Below, one piece after another: positions 8,472 through 19,676 of a DNA stretch of 64,000 nucleotides. Position 1 is the stretch's first letter. Each line of letters opens with the position of its first letter. The position numbers were made by a program, and so were the translations under genes. Under the pieces are notes generated by a model. That model saw nothing but the letters and a program-made list of their open reading frames with translations. It searched no databases and was not told the DNA's origin. This DNA is from Pseudomonas abieticivorans (GTDB taxonomy: Bacteria > Pseudomonadota > Gammaproteobacteria > Pseudomonadales > Pseudomonadaceae). The DNA lies in the NCBI RefSeq assembly GCF_023509015.1, contig NZ_CP094975.1:3148501-3212500 (forward strand), read 5' to 3'.

Positions 8472-8758
8472 CCGAGCCAATTTATGACTACGACCCCGCG
8501 CAAGCGCTGGACGGCCCGGAAGCGATAGCGGTGTTTATCGCGGACGCTCTGGACACTGGAGACGCTGCCTACATCGCTAAGGCTATGGGAGTGGTTGCCC
8601 GCGCCAAGGGGATGACCGAGCTGGCCAAGGAAACAGGGTTGGCCAGAGAGCAACTTTACAAGTCGTTCAGCGAGCACGGGAACCCTACACTGAAAACCAT
8701 GCTGGTAGTGATGCGAGCGCTGGGAGTTGATTTGACCGCCCGCCCGCATGCGCAGTAG
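8468..8758 (+). CDS. HigA-like antitoxin (addiction-module antidote protein, XRE fold)
   Basis: A 96-residue acidic protein beginning MTEPIYDYDPAQALDGPEAI, a family N-terminus for antidotes paired with the Gp49/HigB-type killer. Its C-terminal helix-turn-helix (MTELAKETGLAREQLYKSF) binds DNA and would autoregulate the operon. The ATG at 8468 is preferred over 8456 because it forms the ATGA overlap with the toxin and matches the family start. It is the second gene of a two-gene operon and the best-preserved cargo of the island. Confidence 0.88.
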   Translation: MTEPIYDYDPAQALDGPEAIAVFIADALDTGDAAYIAKAMGVVARAKGMTELAKETGLAREQLYKSFSEHGNPTLKTMLVVMRALGVDLTARPHAQ

Positions 8759-8954
8759 GAACAGGCCCAGTTGAAGTAAACCTATAGGTGCCAGGCCAGC
8801 ACCCTGCGTAACGTCAGGATAGGGCCGATCCCGGCGCTTCTGATGTTTCGCCAGCAACCTCTGTGTCCTAAACCTGACAGGTTGCATGATTAACGTACGG
8901 TTCTGTACGTATTCTCTAATGTCTCCAGGTTGAGGGCTTTGAATTCAGATAGCT

Positions 8955-9170
8955 CTACTCGGGCTTATGAGTTTCAAAAGGCGCATGTTCAGCCGCTGCC
9001 GGAGTAGGTTTACGTACCCCAAGCTCCGTCAAAGTAATTACCCCATTTGCCTGCAAAATTGATTGAAGCGTCGTGCGTGTAACGAATGCGGGTAAGGAAA
9101 CGCTGACATCGTCCTGTTCGTCAATGAAGTGCGGTTCTACTGGAGAGGTGGGCTTCATTCTTCTGCTCAT
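8955..9170 (-). CDS. Hypothetical small protein downstream of trbL
   Basis: A possible 71-residue protein beginning MSRRMKPTSPVEPHF and containing VSVSLPAFVTRTTL and GVITLTELGV. A frame starting at 9269 exists, but its N-terminal part overlaps the trbL end and looks spurious; an ATG at 9158 is an alternative. It sits where trbF would follow trbL in Trb operons but shows no TrbF similarity. I do not recognise the family. It is probably an accessory gene of the original conjugative element. Confidence 0.45.
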   Translation of the reverse strand: MSRRMKPTSPVEPHFIDEQDDVSVSLPAFVTRTTLQSILQANGVITLTELGVRKPTPAAAEHAPFETHKPE

Positions 9171-9225
9171 GTACCTGTGGGTGGGAAAGACCGCCGCAGT
9201 CAAACTGCGACGGTGCCAGTAAAGC

Positions 9226-10552
9226 CTAATCCCGCGGTGGACTTTTGTTAACGAAGTCCGAAATTTCATCAGAGCGAGCGCTCAAACTATCACCCTCAAA
9301 CAAAGGGTTGTCGCCAGCTTGCGACTTTTTGCTGCTTTCATCAATTGCCGTTGCTAGCCTTCCCCCCGCTGTGCCTGCTATCGCGGCACTTGCCTGGCTG
9401 CTCAAGCTGTGACCCTCATGATCGGCAATAACCGATCCTGCTTGAGCCGCCAGCCTTTCGGCGGTCGCCACTCTCGATGTATAGCCCGATTCCTGCCCGC
9501 TGCCTGAACCCATAGCTCGTGCGAAAGCCGAAGACCCTACGCCGCTCGACGTCGGCAGTTCGCCGGAGTCTCCCATCAAGCTACCGCTGTCGTTTGAAGT
9601 GCTTTCCATACTTGCCTGAGCCGATTTGAAAGCTGCACTGAGTGCCGAAGCGCCTCCCGCTAACTCATTAGCTCCCGCCAGTGCGGCACTTCCTGCTGAC
9701 GCTACCGCTGATGCCGCCATTGTGGCTGCCCCCAGCGCGGCTCCTGCACCGAAGCTGCCGATCCCTGAGGCTTGCCCGCCAGCACCGACGATGCCAGCCA
9801 GCATGGGCGGGAGCTTGTTGACCAGCGTGAGCAATATCGCGGAAGCCACAAGCAGTACGCAGAGGCTATTCAGGTCGGGCGTTCCAACCTCAAACGCCTT
9901 GTAGTACTGGTCCAGGAATGACTTACCTACGCCTATCAGAAATGTCATGGTGAAAAGCTGGATGCCCACGCCAAGCACGGTTTTATAGAAGTTGATTGCG
10001 ATATCCGAGGTCCAGCGGCTACCGCCAAATCCTAAGAGGAAGATACCTGCGTAAGCGAGCAACCATGCCGATACGAGCAACAGGAGCATATTGACCGCGA
10101 TCAGCGCCAGTATCACCAGCACCACGATAGCGGCGGCAAGCATCAGCGCTGTAACTACCGGATACATCACCGACGAGGATTCCCCGACCTTCGTGAGAAT
10201 ATTGAAACCGATGTCTATGATGCTTGATGGCGACAAGCCGCTACCTAGCCCAGAGGCGTTCGCACTGATGGCGCGCATGGTGTCGATGATGGCTAGTGAT
10301 ATAGCTGGGCCATTGATGAGTAGCCACCAAAAGAATCCCAACGTACCAAAGAAGCGGATGGTCTCGGCAAAGAAAGCCTGTATATCAGCGCTCCTGAGTA
10401 CCATCAGGCTCGGATCGCCAAGTGACCGCAACCGTCGAAAAGCTATCGAGGATTTTGTTGAGCATGTTACCGCTGTCTAGGCTGGCTGGCTGAGCGGTAT
10501 GACTGAATACCAGTGTGATGAGTAATAGGTAGATGGCGGATAGCTTCTTCAT
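9226..10552 (-). pseudogene. trbL: TrbL/VirB6-like conjugal transfer membrane protein, damaged near its N-terminus
   Basis: TrbL is the polytopic inner-membrane component of the mating-pair type IV secretion channel. The long frame (9226-10431) gives the core with SADIQAFFAETIRF, GFFWWLL, several membrane segments, FGGSRWTSDIAINFYKTVLG and a Gly/Ala/Ser-rich tail. The true start is separate: an ATG at 10552 opens a signal peptide (MKKLSAIYLLLITLVFS) and the family segment ILDSFSTVAVTW, then terminates. About 25 residues that normally join STVAVTW to MVLRSADIQAFF are missing, and the frame changes between them. I infer a small deletion plus frameshift, so no intact TrbL is made. Confidence 0.8.
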
Positions 10553-10753
10553 GAGTCACCATTTCCTGTCTGTGCTTTGGGTGTTTCCATGCCCTAGGAC
10601 GCAGCCTGCATCTGTGGCGGGGCCGCTCCGCTGTAACTGCCGCCCATCTGAGCCATGGCATTCGGCGGGCTTGGCGTCGTTCTGTGCATCGCAGCCGCTC
10701 ATGAGCAGTACTGCGAGCGCTATACCGAAGATAAGTCGAATAGGTAGGCTCAT
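10549..10753 (-). pseudogene. trbK: TrbK-like entry-exclusion lipoprotein, frameshifted
   Basis: From the ATG at 10753 (GAGGA just upstream) the frame encodes a lipoprotein signal, MSLPIRLIFGIALAVLL, with lipobox LMSGC and then DAQNDAKP. In that frame translation continues into cysteine-rich, non-family sequence to a stop at 10556. In the neighbouring frame the same DNA encodes NAMAQMGGSYSGAAPP and ends TGETPK-like sequence with a TGA that overlaps the trbL ATG (ATGA at 10549-10552), broken by one TAG. I infer that the original gene used the second frame for its C-terminus and has suffered a frameshift and a stop. The small lipoprotein between trbJ and trbL matches the place of TrbK. Confidence 0.6.
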
Positions 10754-10757
10754 TTCC

Positions 10758-10943
10758 TCACCACTCTTTGTCGCTGCTTTTGCTATTACGACCCGCAAGC
10801 GCTTTGTTACTAGCTGCAAGCCTTTGAGCATCACGATCAGCTTCAATCTGTGCGCTGGTGGCGAGAGCATTTTGCTGAGCGATTAGCAGGCTGCGAATTT
10901 GTAGAAGCTGGTTGGTTTGAGCGCTGGCCAGCTGATTCCCCCG
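10758..10943 (-). pseudogene. trbJ: 3' fragment of trbJ
   Basis: The minus-strand frame ending in TGA at 10758-10760 encodes about 60 residues: GNQLASAQTNQLLQIRSLL, IAQQNALATSAQIEADRDAQ and a tail ending SSDKEW. This is the C-terminal pattern of the periplasmic conjugation protein TrbJ (VirB5-like). Upstream the similarity ends near 10943, about 60 bases from the right 81-bp repeat, so the rest of the gene was removed when the element collapsed. The order trbJ-trbK-trbL is conserved, supporting the identification. The boundary at 10943 is approximate. Confidence 0.7.
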
Positions 10944-11002
10944 GCACTGTACCGATTTTGTACCTTTGGGCCATAGGACTGTATTAGTGGAGAACCACCC
11001 AA

Positions 11003-11114
<112 letters not shown>

Positions 11115-11129
11115 TCAGTAGGTCGCGGA

Positions 11130-14100
11130 TTATAACGACGGTTTCTCGACAGTGCTATCCGAAACGTCTGAAAAACTCATACGAAGAAATGTAGCAGCGA
11201 ACTCTTCTGCGGGCAGCGGCAGGCTGACGATGTAGCCTTGGATCTGTTCGCAGCCTTCGGCAGCCAGGAATTCCTGTTGGGCTTGGGTCTCCACGCCTTC
11301 GGCGATCACGGTCAGTTGCATGCTGCGGCCCAGGGCGATGATGGCGCGTACGATGGCGGCGTCGTGGGGGTCGTCGGGCAGGCCGCGGACGAACGACTGG
11401 TCGATCTTGAGGATGTCCAGCGGCAAGCGCTTGAGGTAGCTGAGCGAGGAGTAGCCGGTGCCGAAGTCGTCGATTGCCAGTTGCACGCCCAGGCGCTTGA
11501 GTTGGTGTAGCACGGCCAGGGCTTCTTCGGCCTGGCTCATGATGAAGTTTTCGGTGATTTCCAGTTGCAGGCAATCGGGCTTGAGGTGCGCCTCCTTGAG
11601 CAGTTGTTCGATGCGCCGCAACAGGTTGGGCTGGCGCAATTGCGCGCCGGCCAGGTTCACGGACAGTGGCCCGAAGGCCTTGTAGCTAAGGTTCCACTCG
11701 CGCATTTGCTGGCAGGCCCGCTCCAGTACCCAGTCGCCCAGTTGCAGGATCATGCCGTTTTCTTCGGCCAGCGGAATGAAGTGCTCGGGCGGCACGTCGC
11801 CGAAGCTTGGGTGGGTCCAGCGGATCAAGGCTTCGGCGCCGACCAGGCTTTGGGTCTTGAGGCTGAACTTGGGTTGGTACGCCAGGCTCAGTTCGTTGCG
11901 CTCAATGGCGCGGCGCAGTTCGTGCTCCAGGGCGACGCGTTCGGTGGCTTGTGCCGTGAGGTCGCGCGTGTAGCATTCGACGCGGTTGCGGCCCTTGGCC
12001 TTGGAGCGGTACATGGCGGCGTCGGCGTTTTTGATCAGGGTGGCCACGTCGGTGCCATCCTGGGGGTACAGGCTGGTGCCGATGCTGGCGCTGGTGAAGA
12101 ACTCGTGCTCACCGGCCTGGAATGGCGCGGCAAAACACGCCAGCAGCTTGTTGGCGATGTTTTCCGCGTCGCCTGCGTGCTGCAGGCCCGGCAGCAGGAT
12201 GATGAACTCGTCGCCGCCCAGGCGCGCCACGGTATCGATGTCGCGTACCTGTTCCTTGAGGCGCTGGGCGATGCCTTTTAGCAGCAGGTCGCCCACTGGG
12301 TGGCCGAGGCTGTCATTGATGTGTTTGAAGCGGTCCAGGTCCAGGAACAGCACTGCGCCCTGGCCGCTGCCGTCTTGTTGCAGGGTCAGCGAAGCCTGCA
12401 GGCGGCTTTCGAACAGGGTGCGGTTGGGCAGCCCGGTCAGTGGGTCGTGGTGCGCCTGGTAGTCGAGCCGGGCCTGGGCGTGCTTGAGGCTGGAGATGTC
12501 GGCGAATACCGCGACAAAGTGGGTCACTTCGTCTTCGGCGGTGCGTACCGCGCTGATGGTCAGCCAGCAGGGGTATAGCTCGCCGTTTTTGCGACGGTTA
12601 CTGATTTCACCCTGCCAATGGCCGTCGGCCGCCAGTTGGTGCCACATGGCCACGTAGAAGGCGCTGTCGTGCTGGCCAGAGGCGAGCAGGCGCGGGGTTT
12701 CACCCAAGGCCTCGGTTTCGCTGTAGCCGGTGATCTCGCTGAAGGCGCGGTTAACCGCGCTGATGCGTTGGCGGGTATCGGTGATCAGCACGCCTTCGGC
12801 GGTGCTTTCGAACACCGTGGCGGCCAATTGCAGTTTCTCTTGCATCAGGTGGCGCTCGGTGATGTCCCGAGCCATGGTCAGCATGCAATCTTCGCCGCCG
12901 ATGGGCAGCGGCCGGGCAGACACTTCGCACAAACGGATCTCACCGTCGTTGCGGCGGATCAGGCAGCTGAAGTCGCGCACGAAACCGTCTTCCTGAAGCT
13001 TGTGCAGGAGCCGCTTGCGTTCATTGAGGTCAACCCAGATGCCCAAGTCCAGCGTCGAGCGGTCGATAGACATGCCGCTGTTGTAGCCGGTGATGCGGGT
13101 AAAGCCCTCGTTGACCTCCAGCAGCAGGCCGTCGCTTTGCCGGGTCAGCAGCAGGCCATCGGGAGAGGCGTGGAAGGCCTTGGCGAATTTTTCTTCGGAT
13201 ATCTGCAATTGTTGCTGGGTTTGCTTGAGCTGGGTGATGTCGCGCACCACCACCACCAGTGCCGGCGTGGTTTCCAGTTCGAAGGGCTCGGCAGAGATCA
13301 GCCCGGTAAAGGTCTGGCCGTTATTGCGGCGAAAGGGCAGTTCCAGGTTGCGGATGCTGCCGGCCTGCAGGCGTTGCAGCAGGCCGGGGCCGATGCCTTC
13401 GATGCCCCAGATGTTCAGCTCGGTGGCGGTCAGGCCGATGACGTCGGCGGCGCTCAGGCCAATCTGTTCTTCAAAGGCTTCGTTGACCTCCAGCAGGCAG
13501 CCATCGCTGAGCCGGGCGATCACCAGGATGTCCGGGCATTGGCGGAACACCGAGGCAAACTTCTGCTCGGACAGGCGCAGCGCGTCCTCGGTGCGTTTGG
13601 TTTCGCTGATGTCGATCATCAGGCCGCGCATCACCGGCCGCTCGCCATGTTCGATCAGGCTGACGATATCGCGAACCCACAGCGTGCGGCCGTCGGCCGT
13701 GATCACGCGGTAGTCCAGGCTGTGGTTGCGCCCGGCAGAGGTTTGCGCTTCGCAAAAAGCCTCGGCCCATAGCGCGTCCTGGGGGTGCAGGATGCTGTGC
13801 CAGAAGCCCGGCTTGAGCCATTGGCTGAGGGGGTAGCCCAGCAGGGCCTCGGCGTGGGGCGATACATAGCTGTAGGTGTAGTCCGTGGTGCGCGCTTCCC
13901 AGGCAATGGCCGAAAGGCTTTCGACCAGGCCGCGATAGTGGTATTCGCTGCTGCGCAGTTCTTGCTCCAGGGCCACGCGACGAGAAATTTCCGAGCTCAG
14001 CCGGCGGTTGATCCGGATGACTACGGCCAGCACGGTAAACAACAGCAGCAGCGCCGGGGTGCCATATTTGAGGGCCTCCATCCAGTAGCTGCGATGGTCG

Positions 14101-14864
14101 ATGACTTGGCCCACCCAATGCTCCTGGATGGCAGCGATCTCGCTGGGGCTCATGTCGGCGATCACCTTGTCCAGGATACCCACCAGGATGTTCTCGTCGC
14201 TGGGCACACCCATGGCCAGTTGATAGCGGAATGGGGTTTCGCCGCTGACGTAGAGGCCTTCGAGTTTCAGCTGGCGCAGGCTCCATACGCTGGACGCCAA
14301 GTCGCCGACCACGGCATCCACTTGGCCGGTCGCCAGTGCCTGCAGGGTCGAGCTGACGTTGGGCAGTGCGACCAAGTTCAGGTCGGGGTTGTGGGTGCGC
14401 AGCAGTTCGTGCGGTGCATAGTCGGCGACCACGGCGACTTTCAGGCCGTACAGGTCCTGCAGGTTGCGCGGCTGCGGGCCGCCCCGGTGGGCCAGGATAA
14501 CGATGGGGAAGTCGAGGTAGGGGCGGGTGAACGACAGGTAAGTCTGGCGCTCCGGGGTCGACATGATCCCGGGCAGCAGGTCGAGCTCGCGCTGTTTGGC
14601 CTGCTGGAGCACGGCGCTCCAGCTGCTGGGTTCGATTGGGGTCAAATGCACGCCCAGCCGGGCCTCGACCACCTTGATGTAGTCGGCGGCCAGGCCTTGG
14701 TAGGTGCCGTTTTCGTCGCGAAACTCGAACGGCGGCCATGATGCATCGACCCCCAGGCGCAATTGCGGATGGGCAGCCAGCCATGTCCGCTCTTGGTCAC
14801 TCAGGGTCAGGGCATTGGCCATTGCAGTCCAGGCGATTAAGGACAGCAAAAGCAACACGCGCAT
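11130..14864 (-). CDS. rmcA: Periplasmic-sensor PAS-GGDEF-EAL protein, RmcA homologue
   Basis: Inner-membrane c-di-GMP enzyme of 1244 residues. Domains in order: signal peptide (1-18), periplasmic solute-binding sensor (about 25-255), one membrane helix (about 268-288), a series of PAS domains (about 305-790), GGDEF (motif GGDEF at 883-887) and EAL (EAL at 1011-1013, with DDFGTGYSSLSYLKRLPLD). Both catalytic signatures look intact. In P. aeruginosa the gene next to rpoD with this layout is RmcA (PA0575), a redox-responsive regulator that mainly degrades c-di-GMP and affects biofilm form; the role here is inferred from that. The ATG start is followed directly by a good signal peptide. Confidence 0.92.
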   Translation of the reverse strand: MRVLLLLSLIAWTAMANALTLSDQERTWLAAHPQLRLGVDASWPPFEFRDENGTYQGLAADYIKVVEARLGVHLTPIEPSSWSAVLQQAKQRELDLLPGIMSTPERQTYLSFTRPYLDFPIVILAHRGGPQPRNLQDLYGLKVAVVADYAPHELLRTHNPDLNLVALPNVSSTLQALATGQVDAVVGDLASSVWSLRQLKLEGLYVSGETPFRYQLAMGVPSDENILVGILDKVIADMSPSEIAAIQEHWVGQVIDHRSYWMEALKYGTPALLLLFTVLAVVIRINRRLSSEISRRVALEQELRSSEYHYRGLVESLSAIAWEARTTDYTYSYVSPHAEALLGYPLSQWLKPGFWHSILHPQDALWAEAFCEAQTSAGRNHSLDYRVITADGRTLWVRDIVSLIEHGERPVMRGLMIDISETKRTEDALRLSEQKFASVFRQCPDILVIARLSDGCLLEVNEAFEEQIGLSAADVIGLTATELNIWGIEGIGPGLLQRLQAGSIRNLELPFRRNNGQTFTGLISAEPFELETTPALVVVVRDITQLKQTQQQLQISEEKFAKAFHASPDGLLLTRQSDGLLLEVNEGFTRITGYNSGMSIDRSTLDLGIWVDLNERKRLLHKLQEDGFVRDFSCLIRRNDGEIRLCEVSARPLPIGGEDCMLTMARDITERHLMQEKLQLAATVFESTAEGVLITDTRQRISAVNRAFSEITGYSETEALGETPRLLASGQHDSAFYVAMWHQLAADGHWQGEISNRRKNGELYPCWLTISAVRTAEDEVTHFVAVFADISSLKHAQARLDYQAHHDPLTGLPNRTLFESRLQASLTLQQDGSGQGAVLFLDLDRFKHINDSLGHPVGDLLLKGIAQRLKEQVRDIDTVARLGGDEFIILLPGLQHAGDAENIANKLLACFAAPFQAGEHEFFTSASIGTSLYPQDGTDVATLIKNADAAMYRSKAKGRNRVECYTRDLTAQATERVALEHELRRAIERNELSLAYQPKFSLKTQSLVGAEALIRWTHPSFGDVPPEHFIPLAEENGMILQLGDWVLERACQQMREWNLSYKAFGPLSVNLAGAQLRQPNLLRRIEQLLKEAHLKPDCLQLEITENFIMSQAEEALAVLHQLKRLGVQLAIDDFGTGYSSLSYLKRLPLDILKIDQSFVRGLPDDPHDAAIVRAIIALGRSMQLTVIAEGVETQAQQEFLAAEGCEQIQGYIVSLPLPAEEFAATFLRMSFSDVSDSTVEKPSL

Positions 14865-14964
14865 GAAGGCCTCATTACACCGGGGAAATGATTCGAGTGT
14901 AGACGGGTCGGGCGTGCAGGGGAGGGGCGGGCAGGATCTTTTGCAGGCTTAATGCCATAAAACA

Positions 14965-14989
14965 AAACCCCCGGCTGGGCCGGGGGTTT
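14965..14989 (-). terminator. Rho-independent terminator of rpoD
   Basis: An 11-bp perfect stem, AAACCCCCGGC-CCA-GCCGGGGGTTT read on the minus strand, followed by TGTTTTA, begins a few bases after the rpoD stop. It separates rpoD from rmcA. Confidence 0.88.
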
Positions 14990-14993
14990 GGTA

Positions 14994-16844
<1,851 letters not shown>

Positions 16845-16911
16845 AACACCCTATCCACTGAAGGTCTTGGCGGGCAAAAAACAAGCCGAGGATTATACCC
16901 GAGCTAGGACC

Positions 16912-18894
16912 TCACGCGCCAGTTGAGGTCGGGGTTTGTGCGTGAACATTGCGACTTAATAACTCGCGCAGCTGGTTTTTTTCATCTGCCGTCAGTTCAC
17001 TTTGACGTGCTTTACGCAGCAGATGTTCCAGTGTTCGCTCGCGTTGGCGGGCGGACAGACTAGTTATGGTGTCGAAAAACTGTTGTTCAAGGTTGTCGGC
17101 ATCGATTAGCCACTCCTTTTCAGCCAGTGCGCGCAGCAAGCGACCCTGTTCGGTGCCGTGCCAGCGAGCAATCAACTGTAAAGAGCGTAGCTTAGGATTC
17201 TTTTGCAAGGCTTCGAGCAGGGCCACCAATAGTTGGGCGTAGACATGCTCTTCGTCGGCAAAGTGGCTGGCATCCTCGACCTTTTCCGCCAGTTGCGGAT
17301 GGTGCAGCAGGGTGCGCAACGCACTGAGCGTTGGTGGTTCGACGGTGGTCGGCACGCGCGGGGCACGTGGTTCGAACTCGCCGCGTTTGCCGCCCTTCTT
17401 GTCCCAGGGCTTGCCTTCCCATTTTTTCTGCCCGAAACCCTTTTGCCCGGCGCCTTTGTTCGGCGTCCATTCCTGCTGCTGGGGCTGGTAGCCCTGCTGG
17501 CCGTGGAAGTCGCCGTAGTCGGGCGTGTAGTCGGGTATCGCGTCGTAATCGATGTGCGGGTCGTACGCCGGCGGCGCCTCGGCGGGGGCGTTGTGCGCCA
17601 ACTGGTTCATGGTATCGCTGTTGAGCCCGGTGATCTCGCTCAAGCGGTTGCGCATCAATGCGCGCAGGTTGGCACCGAGCACCTTGTCGATCAGTGGCGC
17701 CGCCAGGGTGGCCATGTGCGCCTTGCCCTCGAGCGAGCGCGGGTCGGCTTCTTCCGTTAGTTGCTGGAAGAAATAATCGGCCAACGGTTGCGCGTGCTGG
17801 TTGATCCGCGCCTTGAAAGCGTCGGTGCCTTCGGCGCGCACCAGGGTGTCCGGGTCTTCGCCTTCGGGCAGGAACAGAAAGCGCGCCTTGCGCCCATCCT
17901 GCAGGGCCGGTAGTGCAGCCTCCAGGGCCCGCCAGGCGGCTTTGCGCCCGGCCGAGTCGCCGTCGAAGCAGAACAGCACGCTGGGCACCACGCGGTACAG
18001 CCTTTTCAGGTGTTCTTCGCTGGTGGCCGTGCCCAGGGTGGCCACGGCGTTGCGCAGGCCCTGCTGGGCCAGCGCGATCACGTCCATGTAGCCCTCGACC
18101 ACGATGATCTCGTCGAGGTTGCGGTTATGCTTGCGCGCCTCGAACAGCCCGTACAGCTCTTGGCCCTTATGGAACACCGGGGTTTCCGGGGAGTTCAGGT
18201 ACTTGGGCTTGTCGTCGCCCAGCACCCGGCCGCCAAAGGCAATCACACGGCCACGGCTGTCGCGGATCGGGAAGATGACCCGGTCGCGAAAGCGGTCGTA
18301 GCGCTTACCACTTTCGGCATTCTCGATCAGCAGGCCGGCGTCGATCATGGCCTTTTGCTGCAGGGTGTCGCTGCTCAGGTGCTTGAACAGGTTGTCCCAG
18401 CCGGGCGGGGCGAACCCCAGGCCGAAGTCGCGGGCAATTTCCCCGGACAGGCCGCGGCCCTTCAGGTAGTCGACGGCGGCCCGGCGCGCAGGGTGGCTCT
18501 TGAGCGCCTGGCGATAGTATTCGGCCGCTGCCGTCAGCAGTGGGTACAGGGGCGAATCGGTAGGCTGGCGTGGCTTGCTGCTGCGCCCGCCTTCTTCGCG
18601 CGGCACTTCCATGCCGGCCGCCTTGGCCAGTTCCTCCACGGCCTGGGGGAAATCCAGGTTGTCGTGGTCCATGATGAAGCCAAGGGCGTTGCCACCGGCG
18701 CCGCAGCCAAAGCAGTAATAGAACTGCTTGTCGGGGCTGACGCTGAACGAAGGGGTCTTTTCCTTGTGGAACGGGCAGCAGGCCGTGTAGTTCTTGCCTG
18801 CTTTCTTCATTTGCAGGCGCGAAGTCACCACATCGACGATGTCGGTGCGGTTGAGTAGGTCGTCGATAAAACCTTGGGGGATCAGCCCGGCCAT
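16912..18894 (-). CDS. dnaG: DNA primase
   Basis: Synthesises RNA primers for replication. The 660-residue protein has the N-terminal CHC2 zinc-binding domain (C40, H43, C61, C64 in ACCPFHKEKTPSF...YYCFGCGAGG). The central TOPRIM catalytic core (about 260-345) includes the glutamate and aspartates of VVEGYMDVIALAQQG and FDGDSAG. The C-terminal helicase-binding domain resembles DnaB's N-terminal domain. A Gln/Gly/Lys-rich linker (about 455-510) separates core and C-terminus and is longer and more basic than in E. coli. It sits between rpsU and rpoD; no yqeY gene lies between rpsU and dnaG. Confidence 0.97.
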   Translation of the reverse strand: MAGLIPQGFIDDLLNRTDIVDVVTSRLQMKKAGKNYTACCPFHKEKTPSFSVSPDKQFYYCFGCGAGGNALGFIMDHDNLDFPQAVEELAKAAGMEVPREEGGRSSKPRQPTDSPLYPLLTAAAEYYRQALKSHPARRAAVDYLKGRGLSGEIARDFGLGFAPPGWDNLFKHLSSDTLQQKAMIDAGLLIENAESGKRYDRFRDRVIFPIRDSRGRVIAFGGRVLGDDKPKYLNSPETPVFHKGQELYGLFEARKHNRNLDEIIVVEGYMDVIALAQQGLRNAVATLGTATSEEHLKRLYRVVPSVLFCFDGDSAGRKAAWRALEAALPALQDGRKARFLFLPEGEDPDTLVRAEGTDAFKARINQHAQPLADYFFQQLTEEADPRSLEGKAHMATLAAPLIDKVLGANLRALMRNRLSEITGLNSDTMNQLAHNAPAEAPPAYDPHIDYDAIPDYTPDYGDFHGQQGYQPQQQEWTPNKGAGQKGFGQKKWEGKPWDKKGGKRGEFEPRAPRVPTTVEPPTLSALRTLLHHPQLAEKVEDASHFADEEHVYAQLLVALLEALQKNPKLRSLQLIARWHGTEQGRLLRALAEKEWLIDADNLEQQFFDTITSLSARQRERTLEHLLRKARQSELTADEKNQLRELLSRNVHAQTPTSTGA

Positions 18895-19258
18895 GGCGCT
18901 CTCATCATCAGGCTTGGAAGCTGTGGTGGAGTGTAATCTGTGGAAAGGCCAGCGGTGGCGCTTTCTGGTCTTGCTTGTACGTCGGAAACGGCTTCACGTT
19001 CGAGCAGCAAAAGCTGGGGTCGAAGTGGGAAGCTGTAACTTTGGGAAGTTAGGTGTGCTCGTCTGCAGCCCGTGAGGACTCGTCAGTGTGACGTGCACGA
19101 TCTGGCCAAGGCCAGCTCTGACGTTTTAGGCAGGTTTGCTTTGCACGCGTGAGCGAGCTCGGCAGCCCTATGCACCGAAGTGCGAGGGTAAAGCTGCAAC
19201 TGCCGGCAGCCCGGCTGTAGGCCGGGCGAGGCAGAAGCTTTCGACGGACGTCTGTGTA
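18895..19258. other. rpsU-dnaG intergenic region, no gene seen
   Basis: About 360 bases without a believable coding frame on either strand. I translated the minus strand looking for the GatB/YqeY protein encoded here in P. aeruginosa and saw no resemblance. The region contains the post-rpsU hairpin and must hold any internal promoter for dnaG-rpoD, but I cannot place -35/-10 boxes reliably. Confidence 0.5.
19209..19227 (-). terminator. GC-rich hairpin after rpsU (weak terminator or processing site)
   Basis: GCCCGGC-CTACA-GCCGGGC forms a perfect 7-bp stem about 30 bases after the rpsU stop. There is no T run, so it could be an attenuating or mRNA-processing structure that keeps rpsU expression above dnaG-rpoD, as known for this operon in E. 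coli. Function here is inference. Confidence 0.45.
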
Positions 19259-19474
19259 TTAGTACAGACGAACGGCGCGGCGCTGTTCGCGCTGTACTTT
19301 CTTGGCGTGACGCTTAACAGCGGCTGCTGCTTTGCGCTTACGCTCAGAAGTTGGCTTCTCGTAAAATTCGCGGCTACGAACTTCAGCCAGTACACCGGCT
19401 TTTTCGCAGGAGCGCTTGAAACGACGCAGAGCTACGTCGAAGGGTTCGTTCTCTTTAACTTTGACGGCTGGCAT
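19259..19474 (-). CDS. rpsU: 30S ribosomal protein S21
   Basis: A 71-residue basic protein of the small ribosomal subunit that helps translation initiation. The whole sequence is family-typical: [19 protein letters not shown] at the start and [15 protein letters not shown] in the basic second half. It is the first gene of the rpsU-dnaG-rpoD operon and is divergent from tsaD across a 200-base promoter region. Confidence 0.98.
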
Positions 19475-19676
19475 CCAGAGCTACCTTCATTCATTACCGG
19501 GGACAACGAACTCATGGCGGAAAAAATCGCGCTGGAGTACGTCGGTTTTTAAGGGTTGCGGATGTTAACCCTTAGACGACCGGAATGCAAAGCCTCTGAT
19601 CGAAAACCGCTGGCCGGGGCCCTGAGTGACGACTATCATGCGCGCCTTCGAATTCAGCCTCAACAAGGCCGGGACC

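Noticed and set aside
8893..8910. Short palindrome ACGTAC-GGTTCT-GTACGT in the island
   Set aside because: Six-base arms are easily found by chance and no neighbouring gene start is positioned to use it.
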